Assembly: GCA_009929975.1 (NCBI GenBank) | Contig: RZZF01000049.1 | Location: 1-9,440, forward strand | DNA from: Clostridia bacterium | GTDB taxonomy: Bacteria; Bacillota; Clostridia; Saccharofermentanales; UBA5734 | Length of the DNA stretch: 9,440 bases | Reading direction: 5' to 3' | Shown here: positions 1 through 7,280 of the stretch, one piece after another | Numbering within the stretch: the first letter of the stretch is position 1 | Layout: each line of letters begins with the position of its first letter | Position numbers and translations under genes: made by a program | The notes under the pieces: model-generated | What the model saw: the letters and a program-made list of their open reading frames with translations, nothing else | Told to the model about the DNA's origin: nothing | The model's database searches: none

Positions 1-2
1 GC

Positions 3-434
3 CGCGATCTGCGCCAGTATACGTTTGAGAACATGTGGGCAGGACCGCCAAAGCTGGACGGGACCTATGATGTTGAAGACTTCGTGACCGGGCTGGTCCG
101 CACCGAAGGCCCGACCATTTCAGTCAACGGGGCTTGGGCACAGAACGTCGGCGAAGATGCCATGTTTATCGAGTTTCTCGGTGACAAAGGCGGAATCCGG
201 CTGCAGTATGGCGGATCATTCGTCTTTTATACGACCCGGAATGGCATGCTCAGCGAAACGAAGTATCGTTTCGGCAGCGAAAACATGTTCAATGTGGAGA
301 TCCGCGATTTTCTGACACGGGCCGTCCACGGAGTGAAAACCCGGGCGAATATCGATCACGCGATCCGTACAACCCAGCTGATGGAACTGATGTACCAGTC
401 AGCCGAGCAGGGCCGGGAGATTGTCCTGCGCTGA
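3..434 (+). CDS. Gfo/Idh/MocA family oxidoreductase, C-terminal part (5' end outside window)
   Basis: This is the 3' end of a longer gene: the frame is open back to the first codon of the window, so the ATG at 33 is internal. The visible 143 residues resemble the C-terminal alpha/beta domain of Gfo/Idh/MocA proteins, NAD(P)-dependent dehydrogenases acting mostly on sugars, inositols and their derivatives. The cues are the stretch GAWAQNVGEDAMFIEFLGDKG (shape: substrate-domain strand followed by a 'G-x-x-G-G-I-R-L' turn) and the closing helix TTQLMELMYQSAEQGREIVL, which is the usual family ending. The Rossmann domain and catalytic EKP motif lie outside the window, so substrate and cofactor cannot be judged. 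A strong terminator follows 16 bases after the stop. It is a different protein from the second oxidoreductase at 7465-8616. Confidence 0.8.
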   Translation, partial: RDLRQYTFENMWAGPPKLDGTYDVEDFVTGLVRTEGPTISVNGAWAQNVGEDAMFIEFLGDKGGIRLQYGGSFVFYTTRNGMLSETKYRFGSENMFNVEIRDFLTRAVHGVKTRANIDHAIRTTQLMELMYQSAEQGREIVLR

Positions 435-450
435 TTCTTCAGAACAAGGA

Positions 451-482
451 AAACGAGCCGGCAGCTGCCGGCTCGTTTTTGT
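451..482. terminator. Bidirectional intrinsic terminator between two convergent genes
   Basis: Positions 451-478 form a perfect 28-base palindrome (14-base arms 451-464 and 465-478, GC-rich core GAGCCGGCAG) followed on the + strand by a T-rich tail to 482. The outer arms end in AAA/TTT, so on the minus strand the hairpin is also followed by a short T-run. It sits between the stop of the left oxidoreductase (434) and the stop of the minus-strand phosphatidyltransferase (496), and can end transcription from both sides. Confidence 0.9.
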
Positions 483-495
483 TTGCGATCAGTGA

Positions 496-1077
496 TCAGG
501 AATGGCGGGTCCGTTCGTTGCGGCGCATCAGCGTCATGATGGACGGCGTGTCCGCGTCCACGTCGCCATACCGGATGAAAATCGCGATTTCCTCGCTGAA
601 GCCGACCAGATAGATGACGAGAATCGCGGCAATCAGCAGCGTGGTGTTGGTGAACTGAGAGAAGATGACGGTCAGATAGACCAGCACGCCATTGAGGCGG
701 AGCAGAAACGTGTGCATCATGACCGGTTTGTGCAGCAGAACAGACGAAACGACGAATGAGAGGAAAAAGAGGCTGAAAAACATAATGAGCAAAACGCTGT
801 TGGGTGCCAGATACTGTGGATACAGGTAATAGAGAAACCAGGCGCTCGAAATATAGAAAAACAGATCAGCGATCGAATCAAGCGCCTTGCCGATTTCGGA
901 TGTCATGTTGAAACGGCGGGCGATCAACCCGTCGAAAAAATCGGTCGCGCCGATCAAGATGTAGCCGATCAGAAACGCCGTCAGATGATCGGCCAGAATG
1001 AAGAGATAGAGAAGCGGCAGAAATATCAGGCGCGACAGCGACAGGGCGTTGGGAATCGTCATGTATTTTTTGCTCAT
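496..1077 (-). CDS. CDP-alcohol phosphatidyltransferase family protein (PgsA-like)
   Basis: This is an integral membrane enzyme of 193 residues that should transfer a phosphatidyl group from CDP-diacylglycerol to an alcohol in phospholipid synthesis. The family signature D-x2-D-G-x2-A-R-x8-G-x3-D-x3-D is complete: D46, D49-G50, A53-R54, G63, D67 and D71. The N-terminus (TIPNALSLSRLIFLPLL) matches the PgsA-type opening, and several hydrophobic helices follow through residue 170. The length fits the PgsA class (about 180-200 residues). The start at 1077 is backed by a GGAGGAG ribosome binding site around 1084-1090. The tail is charged (RRNERTRHS). The gene lies 71 bases downstream of the YhaN-like gene on the same strand and may be read from that operon, from its own weak promoter, or both. 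The alcohol acceptor (glycerol phosphate, serine, inositol or phosphatidylglycerol) cannot be decided; a glycerol phosphate role is the default guess, and a second essential pgsA elsewhere is possible. Confidence 0.88.
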   Translation of the reverse strand: MSKKYMTIPNALSLSRLIFLPLLYLFILADHLTAFLIGYILIGATDFFDGLIARRFNMTSEIGKALDSIADLFFYISSAWFLYYLYPQYLAPNSVLLIMFFSLFFLSFVVSSVLLHKPVMMHTFLLRLNGVLVYLTVIFSQFTNTTLLIAAILVIYLVGFSEEIAIFIRYGDVDADTPSIMTLMRRNERTRHS

Positions 1078-1123
1078 GTCATCTCCTCCGGATCATTGGG
1101 CTTAATGAAACCTGTTACTCTGC

Positions 1124-1152
1124 ATCATGACAGCCTGTGCCGGTTAATTCAA
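1124..1152 (-). promoter_or_regulatory. Possible promoter for the phosphatidyltransferase gene
   Basis: Read on the minus strand, a -35 box TTGAAT (1147-1152) is followed after exactly 17 bases by CATGAT (1124-1129), preceded by TGT, which gives an extended -10 form. It overlaps the stop codon of the upstream YhaN-like gene and leaves a leader of about 40 bases. The -10 matches only four of six consensus bases, so the gene might instead rely on read-through from yhaN. Confidence 0.4.
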
Positions 1153-4085
1153 CCATTTAATTTAAATAGTTGCTCTTTATTTTCGAGGACCCGCTCATGG
1201 AAGCGCGACTGGCAGGTCAAAAACAGGATCTGCTGGCCGCGGTCGACCGCGCGCCGCATCAGCGCGGATAACGCGGCAAAGGCCCGCTGGTCATCGTACT
1301 GGATCAGAACATCGTCGAGCAAAAGCGGCAGCGGAGCATCCGCAGGCGTGATCTGATCCGTGATCGCCAGACGCAGCGCCAGATAAACCTGATCGGCTGT
1401 TCCACCGCTGAGAAACTGCCATTCATGGAAGCGGTGATCCTGGTCGGCGAAGCGAACACCAAATGAACGATCCACTTTGATTTCATCGTAACGGCCTTGC
1501 GTCAACTGACTGAGAATCTGTCCCGTCTGATGATTGAGATCCGGTCCGAAGCTTTTCTGCAGCTCATCAGCGGCGTCATTCAGGGCCTGCCGGGCCTGAC
1601 GCAGCCAGCCGGCGTACTGCTTCATCCGAGCCAGTGACTGGCTGACCTGCTCAATCTGATCATCCAGTTCGCGTACAGAAAGCTGATTCCGGCTGGCCTG
1701 ACGAATGTCTGAAGCAAGGGACGACAGGCTGGACTCCAGCTCAAGCCGTTCTTCCTGTTTTTGTTTGAGATCCTCATTCATGCTGGACAGGGCGTCATCG
1801 GACAACCGTTCCATCTCAGCAACAGCCGCATGGTCAGACAGACTGAGCTGCTGCCATGATTCAAAACTTCTCTGATCAAGCAGATCGTTGAAGAATTGAC
1901 GGGCCGGAGTGATCTGCGTGTTGATTGATGCCAACTGCTGGTTTCGCTGGCGCAGCGACAGGATGAGATCGGCTGCTTCACCGGCTTCAGCCGCGTCAGG
2001 ATTCATTATCCGCAGAGCCTGAACAAGCTCATCGGCAGCTTTTGTACACGCTTTATCAGCCTCAGACAGAAAAGATTCACGCTGTTGGATCTGTTGCAGA
2101 ATCCCGCTGAGTTCTCCTTTGTACTGATCGACGGCCTGCAGCGCTTCTTCCAACTGATCCCAGCTGGTACACCCGGTCGCGGCCAGGACACGATCCAGAT
2201 CTGCCTGTCGGCGGATGGCGGTGTCAGCCAGTTTATGCTGTTCCTCGCGCAGTCGGGCCAGGCGGAATGTGATCAGTGCCTGACCGGACAGTCCGGCCGG
2301 TTCTTCTGTATCGGGCCGCAGCCATTGCAGCTCAAGAAACTGCCCGTTCAATCGATCTTCCGCCTGCTCCAGCTTTGCCTCAATGAGACTGAGATCTTTT
2401 TTTATACCATCTGACCGTTCGGAATACCGGATCGCTTCATCGTGCACTCTCTCTTCGAGATCCCGTACAGTCCGCTCTGTCGAGCTGTATAGCCGGCGGC
2501 TGCTTTCCAGCTGCCCCTGCACTACACTCAACTGGCTTTGAATGGCCGACCGCCGTTGTTCCTGCGCCTGCCGTTCTTTGGTGAGTCTCTGTTTTTTTCG
2601 GATCAGGGTCATGACGGCCGGCAGAAGGATAACCGGCACTGCCAGCCACAACAGCGGCTGGCTCATGCTAAGCGCGAAGACCGTCGCTGCCAGGGCCAGG
2701 GCAGCAGAGACGACCGGAAGCAGCCATCGCGTAACGGCCCCGCCTGACTGGCTTTCTTCAGCCTGCTGACGGCCGGGCGTCTGCAGATCGTCCTGCAGCC
2801 GGGTCAGCTGAGCGGTCAATGCCTGGCGTTCTGTTTCATGCTCGTTTAATTCCCGGTTGACAGCGGACCTTTCAGTCTCCAGCCGGTTCAAATCCATCTG
2901 ATATTGAGAGGCCAGCCGTTCGAGCGTCTGTTGACGGACCTGCAGTTCCTGACGATACTCACGGCAGTTTTCAGCCAATGATTCCAACTGGATCAACTGA
3001 TCGGCTGAACGCTCCGCCTGCCGGCTGATCTGGCTGACCTGGTTTCGCTGATCGCGCAGTCCGGCCCGGTCAAGGGTGGTCAGCGTCTCAGGCGGCTGGC
3101 CAGATTGATGGTCTCTGAGCGACTGGCGCAGCTGCTCTGTCTGCTGGCGCAGGGTGCCGCGCTGCCGCTGTAATTCCAGCCAATGTGTCTGCAGCCGCTC
3201 AATCGTTTCAATTTCATCATCGCGAATCAACCGGCCGGCGACTGTCAGTTCATCGACGATTGTCTCGCGACGTTCCTCAAGTGTGGTCAGATGATGATGG
3301 GCATTTTTGATTTGCTGCCAGCGTTCAAGGCGCCGCAGCCGGCTTTGCTGATCGATGGATTCGCGCAGGCCGCTGATCGCCTCGTTCAGCTGCTGCTGCA
3401 GCGCCTGCTTCTGTTGGAGCTGGCGGGTTTGTCCGATCACATATTCCGCGTTGAGGATGGCTTGCTCACGTTGGACCCGCAGATCTTCCAGTTCAAGTTC
3501 CAGCGTTGGAATGCGGCCATTGCTGCCGCGCAGCGGCTGAAGATCGGCTTCGGCCTGGCGCAGCCTCTGGGCCACATCCGCCACCGATGTCTGTGCGCTG
3601 CCGCTGCCGGCAAGATTGATCAGACGGGTCAGCAGATCACCGTTTTCATTGACCATCGAGCCCATCTGCCGGACAAAAACCGTGTTGACGAACTCCTGTT
3701 CGCTGATGCCCAGGACATCAAAGCCGGGCATGTCCTCATGACTGAGGGGTATGACTTCACCGCTGATATCGTTCATCAAGGTGGTCCGGTCAGCGGATTT
3801 CCGGTTGCCGAAACTCCGTTCCAGGCGCAGCCGCTGTCCTTGGTGGCTGAAGACAAGTGTGCCGCCCATATCCTGCGTGTCCCAGGGAAGATAGCGCTGC
3901 CGTTCACTCGTTTCCAACTTCCGCCCGTCACTGGAAAATCCGTATAACATGGCCCGGATGAAGGCCATGAACGTGCTTTTGCCCTGCTCATTTGCTCCAT
4001 GGATCAGCTGGAACCCTTCCGTCGGCTGGAATGAGAAATTCTGCAGACGGCCAAAACGTCTTATCTGAATATCATGCAGGATCAT
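1149..4085 (-). CDS. yhaN: YhaN-like SMC/Rad50-type AAA ATPase with central membrane hairpin
   Basis: This is a 978-residue ATPase of the SbcC/Rad50 type, close in size and layout to Bacillus YhaN; it should drive the nuclease encoded just upstream. The N-terminal half-domain holds the Walker A motif GANEQGKST (30-38) and a Q-loop glutamine near 139 (FVRQMGS). Long glutamine- and arginine-rich coiled coils run from about 165 to 440 and 500 to 845. The C-terminal half-domain has the ABC signature LSGGTADQVYLALRLA (about 892-907) and Walker B LPLLLDDVLIQYD (about 918-931). Between the coils, about 452-494, lie two hydrophobic stretches separated by MSQP, which look like a membrane hairpin; there is no CxxC zinc hook anywhere. 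The usual histidine switch position reads TCQ (957-959). The ATG at 4085 lies inside the end of yhaO and has a GGAGG at 4095-4099, nine bases upstream. The stop is at 1149. The family role in DNA repair or recombination is inferred from relatives. Confidence 0.9.
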   Translation of the reverse strand: MILHDIQIRRFGRLQNFSFQPTEGFQLIHGANEQGKSTFMAFIRAMLYGFSSDGRKLETSERQRYLPWDTQDMGGTLVFSHQGQRLRLERSFGNRKSADRTTLMNDISGEVIPLSHEDMPGFDVLGISEQEFVNTVFVRQMGSMVNENGDLLTRLINLAGSGSAQTSVADVAQRLRQAEADLQPLRGSNGRIPTLELELEDLRVQREQAILNAEYVIGQTRQLQQKQALQQQLNEAISGLRESIDQQSRLRRLERWQQIKNAHHHLTTLEERRETIVDELTVAGRLIRDDEIETIERLQTHWLELQRQRGTLRQQTEQLRQSLRDHQSGQPPETLTTLDRAGLRDQRNQVSQISRQAERSADQLIQLESLAENCREYRQELQVRQQTLERLASQYQMDLNRLETERSAVNRELNEHETERQALTAQLTRLQDDLQTPGRQQAEESQSGGAVTRWLLPVVSAALALAATVFALSMSQPLLWLAVPVILLPAVMTLIRKKQRLTKERQAQEQRRSAIQSQLSVVQGQLESSRRLYSSTERTVRDLEERVHDEAIRYSERSDGIKKDLSLIEAKLEQAEDRLNGQFLELQWLRPDTEEPAGLSGQALITFRLARLREEQHKLADTAIRRQADLDRVLAATGCTSWDQLEEALQAVDQYKGELSGILQQIQQRESFLSEADKACTKAADELVQALRIMNPDAAEAGEAADLILSLRQRNQQLASINTQITPARQFFNDLLDQRSFESWQQLSLSDHAAVAEMERLSDDALSSMNEDLKQKQEERLELESSLSSLASDIRQASRNQLSVRELDDQIEQVSQSLARMKQYAGWLRQARQALNDAADELQKSFGPDLNHQTGQILSQLTQGRYDEIKVDRSFGVRFADQDHRFHEWQFLSGGTADQVYLALRLAITDQITPADAPLPLLLDDVLIQYDDQRAFAALSALMRRAVDRGQQILFLTCQSRFHERVLENKEQLFKLNG

Positions 4086-5247
4086 TGAAGGTGACCTCCG
4101 TCGAGAACGCTTGCAGGCCGATCCTCAGGATCGCCTGCTGATCCTCAGACAGGCTGCGCCAGTCAGACTGGCTGCCGGCAATCTGACGGACAAAAGCACC
4201 TGCCAGGGAATGTTCCGTCAATAGCTGCTCAAGATCAATCGCCTGCTCAGAGTAATCGCTGATCGCCAGATAAAAGAGGTCCTGCTTCATGTGATGCTGC
4301 AGCCAGACCAGCGAGGGCGTTATTTCAGGCTGTCGGATACCGGTCAGCCGGATTTTCCAGGCATGCCGGCGCCAGTCGGCTGTTTCACCGACCACCGCCA
4401 GAATCTGATCGCGGATGGCAGACTGGCTGGAACAGTCACTGATATCAATCTCCGCGCTGAGGAACCGGCGGCTGGCAACCGGCAGCTGGCTGACTTGCCA
4501 TTCAATTTCAAACGGGCGTCCGCCGCGCTGTTCAGCCGGTCGGAGCGTCAGCTCAAGACAGAGAAGTCCGGCCGCCTCCTGCTCGTCGAAACCGCGGGCG
4601 GCCGGCGCACCGCTGTAGGCCGCGCGCGGACCGGCCGGGCGCAGCGGCTGCGGCTGTTCCGGCTGATGAATGTGCCCGAGCGCGATATAATCAAAGTCAC
4701 TGCGCGTCAACCAGTCACTGGAGATTGGATGGTACGCGGACCCTTGTCCGGCCGTAACACGTTCACCATGAATCAGCAGGATATTCAACCATTCGGGGTC
4801 AAGCGGTTCCGGTTGATCCGGCAGCAGGGAAGAACGGACGGCACCGCTGCGAAAGGCTGTACCATAGACGCGTGTCTGTAAATTCGGCAGCTCAACAAAT
4901 GTATAATCAGTTGTAAAAATATGAACATGTCCGGGCCACTGCTCCTGCAGCCAGGGAGAATCAGGGCTGGCCGGATCATGGTTTCCGGGACTGATCAAAA
5001 TCTGGGTTGTGCTGATCTGTTCGAGCAGATCGCGCACTTCACGAACCAGACCCGGTGGCGGGCTGGCTGTGTCAAACAGATCACCGGCGATCAGCAGCAG
5101 ATCAATTTCTTTATCACGACAGAGGCCGGTCATACGCGCGAGCATCTCCAGCTGTTCTGTGCGCAGCTGCTCAGCCAGGTCCGGAAAACGAACATATGAG
5201 GTGCCGAGGTGCCAGTCGGCAGTGTGGATGATCGTCAGTTTTTTCAT
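4072..5247 (-). CDS. yhaO: YhaO-like Mre11/SbcD-type metallophosphoesterase (DNA nuclease subunit)
   Basis: This 391-residue protein has the complete set of calcineurin-like phosphoesterase motifs in order: D11-W-H13 (HTADWHLG), G55-D56 (GDLFD), G88-N-H-D91 (GNHD), H160-G161 (IHGE) and G191-H-x-H194 (GHIH). These residues bind the two catalytic metal ions (typically Mn2+). Proteins of this type cut DNA ends and hairpins together with an SMC-like ATPase. The length (B. subtilis YhaO is about 400 residues) and the partner gene point to YhaO rather than classical SbcD. The start at 5247 has AAGGGG about eight bases upstream and begins MKKLTIIHTADWH, the normal family opening. Its last 14 bases overlap the start of the ATPase gene, so the two are probably translationally coupled into a fixed ratio. 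A good promoter lies 47-75 bases upstream. The third B. subtilis operon member, yhaM, is not present here. Confidence 0.92.
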   Translation of the reverse strand: MKKLTIIHTADWHLGTSYVRFPDLAEQLRTEQLEMLARMTGLCRDKEIDLLLIAGDLFDTASPPPGLVREVRDLLEQISTTQILISPGNHDPASPDSPWLQEQWPGHVHIFTTDYTFVELPNLQTRVYGTAFRSGAVRSSLLPDQPEPLDPEWLNILLIHGERVTAGQGSAYHPISSDWLTRSDFDYIALGHIHQPEQPQPLRPAGPRAAYSGAPAARGFDEQEAAGLLCLELTLRPAEQRGGRPFEIEWQVSQLPVASRRFLSAEIDISDCSSQSAIRDQILAVVGETADWRRHAWKIRLTGIRQPEITPSLVWLQHHMKQDLFYLAISDYSEQAIDLEQLLTEHSLAGAFVRQIAGSQSDWRSLSEDQQAILRIGLQAFSTEVTFNDPA

Positions 5248-5293
5248 GCGTCAGCCCCTTGGTCGTATCCTGTCAGTCTTCAATTCATGATCG

Positions 5294-5322
5294 ATTATAA
5301 CAGATTTCCTCCAGCCGGTCAG
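5294..5322 (-). promoter_or_regulatory. Promoter for the yhaO-yhaN operon
   Basis: On the minus strand the sequence CTGACC (-35, 5317-5322), a 17-base spacer and a perfect TATAAT (-10, 5294-5299) occur in that order, and TGT directly before the -10 makes it an extended -10. The expected transcript starts near 5287 and has a leader of about 40 bases before the yhaO ATG. No operator-like repeat is obvious around it. Confidence 0.75.
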
Positions 5323-5351
5323 AAGGCGTTGAACGGATGGTGATGCTGCGA

Positions 5352-5380
5352 TGTTAACCGGCCGGATGGCATGATACAAT
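5352..5380 (+). promoter_or_regulatory. Promoter for ackA (extended -10 type)
   Basis: TACAAT at 5375-5380 is preceded by TGA, an extended -10 form (TGnTACAAT). The -35 region 17 bases upstream (5352-5357, TGTTAA) is a poor match, as is common for extended -10 promoters. The predicted start near 5387 leaves a leader of about 55 bases before the ackA ATG. It runs divergently from the yhaO promoter, whose -35 lies about 30 bases away. Confidence 0.6.
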
Positions 5381-5441
5381 AGGGAACAACAAGTCAGCAA
5401 TCGCCGGCGCAAGCTCGCGAAGTGCCACTGTGGAGGTCGTT

Positions 5442-6722
5442 ATGGCAAATTATGTTCTGGTTCTCAACTGCGGCAGCTCGTCCGCGAAGTTCAATCTTTT
5501 CAAGGTGGTGGATGAACTCGATCTGCAGCCTCAGCTGCAGGGTATTGTTGAGGAAATCGGCAATCCTGTCCGAAGCGGCATCAAGGTTGTCATAGCGGGA
5601 AGCAAAGAGGTCATACGCCGCCCCATCGCGAATCATCGCGACGCCCTGACCGCGATCTTTGATCTTCTCAATGACCATGCGATTGCCAGGGCATCGATCT
5701 GCGCGGTTGGACATCGTGTCGTTCATGGCGGCGAGCTGTACAAAGGCAGTGTCCTGATTGATCAGCATGTCATCACGACGATCGAACAGCTGATACCGAT
5801 CGCTCCTCTGCACAATCCACCGAATCTGACAGGGATCCGCGAGAGCATCCGTCTGCTGCCTGATGTGCCTCAGGTCGCGGTTTTCGACACGGCATTCCAC
5901 ACAACCCTGCCGGAATATGCCTACCGGTACGCGGTACCGGCCAAATGGTATGAAGCGTATGGAGTTCGCCGCTACGGCTTTCACGGAACCTCGCATATGT
6001 ATATCGCGCGGCGTGCGGCCCATCTGCTCGGAATCCCGTTCAACCGGTTTTCCGGTATTACCGCGCATCTTGGCAATGGGTCAAGCATCACAAAAATCGA
6101 AAACGGCCAGTCGGTTGATACCAGTATGGGGTTTACCCCCCTTGAAGGCGTGATCATGGGGACACGGTCCGGTGATATAGATCCTGCGCTGATCCGACAT
6201 GTGGCAACGAATCTGGCGACGGACCACGATCTGGATCTCGGTCAGGCATTTGAGTCGGTCATGACCGCGCTGAACAAGGAAAGTGGTTTGAAAGCGCTGG
6301 CGGACACCAACCTGATGCAGGATATCCGCACAAAAGCGGAGCAGGGCGATCTGCAGGCCTTCACCGTAATTCAGATCTATGCCTACCGGATCGCGAAATA
6401 TATCGGCCAGTACTGGGCGACACTGCCAGAAGCCGAGGCGATCGTTTTTTCCGGCGGGCTGGGCGAGAACGAGGGCTATGTCCGCGCCGCGATTCTCAGT
6501 TTTTTACCCGCTCTCGGGTTTACGATTGATCAGGAGAAAAACGCCTTGCGCCAGCAGGAGGTTGAAATCGCCCGCAGTGAGATCCGGAAGGACAGCCGCC
6601 TGCGTGTGATGGTGATCCCGACTGATGAAGAGATCGTGATCGGGTATGACACGCTGTTTCTCGGCCATCTGAAACGTCCGCTGCCGAACCGGTATCCGTT
6701 TGAACTTGATCCGATCGGCTGA
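5442..6722 (+). CDS. ackA: Acetate kinase
   Basis: The enzyme converts acetyl phosphate and ADP to acetate and ATP (reversible), the energy-yielding last step of acetate fermentation, in the cytoplasm. The 426-residue protein shows the ASKHA-fold signatures throughout: VLNCGSSSAKF (7-17, with N9), HRVVHGGELY (91-100, with R92), PLHNPPNL (122-129, with H124), VFDTAFHTTLP (147-157, with D149), RRYGFHGTSH (176-185, with H181), AHLGNGSS (208-215), DTSMGFTPLEGVIMGTRSGD (226-245, with R242) and FSGGLGENEG (336-345), plus a C-terminal TDEE (394-397). These correspond to the known catalytic and binding residues of the Methanosarcina enzyme (N7, R91, H123, D148, H180, R241, E384). ATG at 5442 is chosen because GGAGG (5432-5436) lies five bases before it; the in-frame GTG at 5430 would overlap that site. 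No phosphotransacetylase gene is adjacent. The stop is two bases from that of the convergent flavin reductase gene. Confidence 0.97.
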   Translation: MANYVLVLNCGSSSAKFNLFKVVDELDLQPQLQGIVEEIGNPVRSGIKVVIAGSKEVIRRPIANHRDALTAIFDLLNDHAIARASICAVGHRVVHGGELYKGSVLIDQHVITTIEQLIPIAPLHNPPNLTGIRESIRLLPDVPQVAVFDTAFHTTLPEYAYRYAVPAKWYEAYGVRRYGFHGTSHMYIARRAAHLLGIPFNRFSGITAHLGNGSSITKIENGQSVDTSMGFTPLEGVIMGTRSGDIDPALIRHVATNLATDHDLDLGQAFESVMTALNKESGLKALADTNLMQDIRTKAEQGDLQAFTVIQIYAYRIAKYIGQYWATLPEAEAIVFSGGLGENEGYVRAAILSFLPALGFTIDQEKNALRQQEVEIARSEIRKDSRLRVMVIPTDEEIVIGYDTLFLGHLKRPLPNRYPFELDPIG

Positions 6723-6724
6723 TA

Positions 6725-7252
6725 TCAGGTCCAGATCGATGCTGCCGGCCGCTCGAAGACCTTGGTGATCCTGGCCGTATAGGCGATGTGATAATCCCGT
6801 TCGGGATAAAAAGGCCGGATGACATCCGGCTGCGCGAAGCAGGCGGGATTCATCAGCTGGCGATACAGAACCTTGCAGAACAACACCTGATCCGCTTCAC
6901 AGATATAGGGAATGCCCTCAACTGCAGCGGTTGTCAAGCCGCTGTGGTGTATTTTATCGCCGTCGCGTCCGGAAACGGTTCCCAGATAATTGAGCTGGCG
7001 CCGATACCGTTCACTGAGGAAAGAAAGTGAAAACGCCGCTTCAGCATCAATAAACTCACGTGTATAGCGCTGTGGGCGAATGACAATCTGGGCGACCGGG
7101 AGATTCCACATCACACCCAGCGATCCCCACGATGCCGTCATGGTATTGAGTTGATTCTTATTGCCGGCTGTCACCAGCATCCAGTCGGAACCGATTTGCT
7201 GAAAAGGGTTTCCGGTCAGCTGCTCCGGACTGATTTCCAAAAAGTCACTCAT
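6725..7252 (-). CDS. Flavin reductase-like (FMN-binding split barrel) protein
   Basis: This 175-residue protein belongs to the flavin reductase-like family, which binds FMN in a split beta-barrel and acts as flavin reductase, flavoredoxin or a small electron carrier. The visible family features are NTMTASWGSLGVMWNLP (36-52), the conserved strand and turn that contact FMN; IVIRPQRYTREFI (56-68); FSLSFLSE (74-81); and GTVSGRDGDKI (91-101). Two cysteines (C126, C138) do not form an obvious metal site. The ATG at 7252 is preferred over the upstream ATG at 7309 because AGGAGG (7261-7266) lies eight bases before it and a promoter covers the longer start. The gene seems to be a single transcription unit, convergent with ackA. 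The exact electron donor and acceptor are unknown. A terminator-like hairpin sits inside the coding region near residues 141-149. Confidence 0.88.
   Translation of the reverse strand: MSDFLEISPEQLTGNPFQQIGSDWMLVTAGNKNQLNTMTASWGSLGVMWNLPVAQIVIRPQRYTREFIDAEAAFSLSFLSERYRRQLNYLGTVSGRDGDKIHHSGLTTAAVEGIPYICEADQVLFCKVLYRQLMNPACFAQPDVIRPFYPERDYHIAYTARITKVFERPAASIWT
6808..6830 (-). terminator. Terminator-like hairpin inside the flavin reductase coding region
   Basis: On the minus strand a seven-base GC-rich stem (GCCGGAT / ATCCGGC, arms 6824-6830 and 6814-6820, loop of three) is followed after one base by TTTTT (6812-6808). This has the shape of an intrinsic terminator, yet it falls at about residues 141-149 of the 175-residue reading frame. 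A second small hairpin (ATCCCGAACGGGAT, 6794-6807) follows at once. It may be chance codon choice or a true attenuator. Confidence 0.4.
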
Positions 7253-7280
7253 GAACGCCGCCTCCTGTCGCAATGATATA

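Noticed and set aside
3183..3947. 254-codon open frame on the + strand inside the YhaN-like gene
   Set aside because: It lies antisense to a gene with clear Walker A, Q-loop and coiled-coil coding, shows no recognisable domain and has no good ribosome binding site; it is a frame shadow.
4291..4881. 196-codon open frame on the + strand inside the YhaO-like gene
   Set aside because: Antisense to a gene whose full phosphoesterase motif set is intact; the translated sequence has no domain-like pattern.
5430..5441. GTG at 5430 as ackA start
   Set aside because: It overlaps the GGAGG that serves ATG 5442, and acetate kinases begin right before the VLVLNCGSSS strand.
5924..5940. Seven-base inverted repeat CCGGTAC / GTACCGG with a three-base loop in ackA
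   Set aside because: No T-run follows on either strand, and it lies in conserved coding sequence; probably chance in GC-rich DNA.
5394..6068. 224-codon open frame on the minus strand inside ackA
   Set aside because: Antisense to conserved acetate kinase motifs; low-complexity arginine-rich translation typical of a shadow frame.
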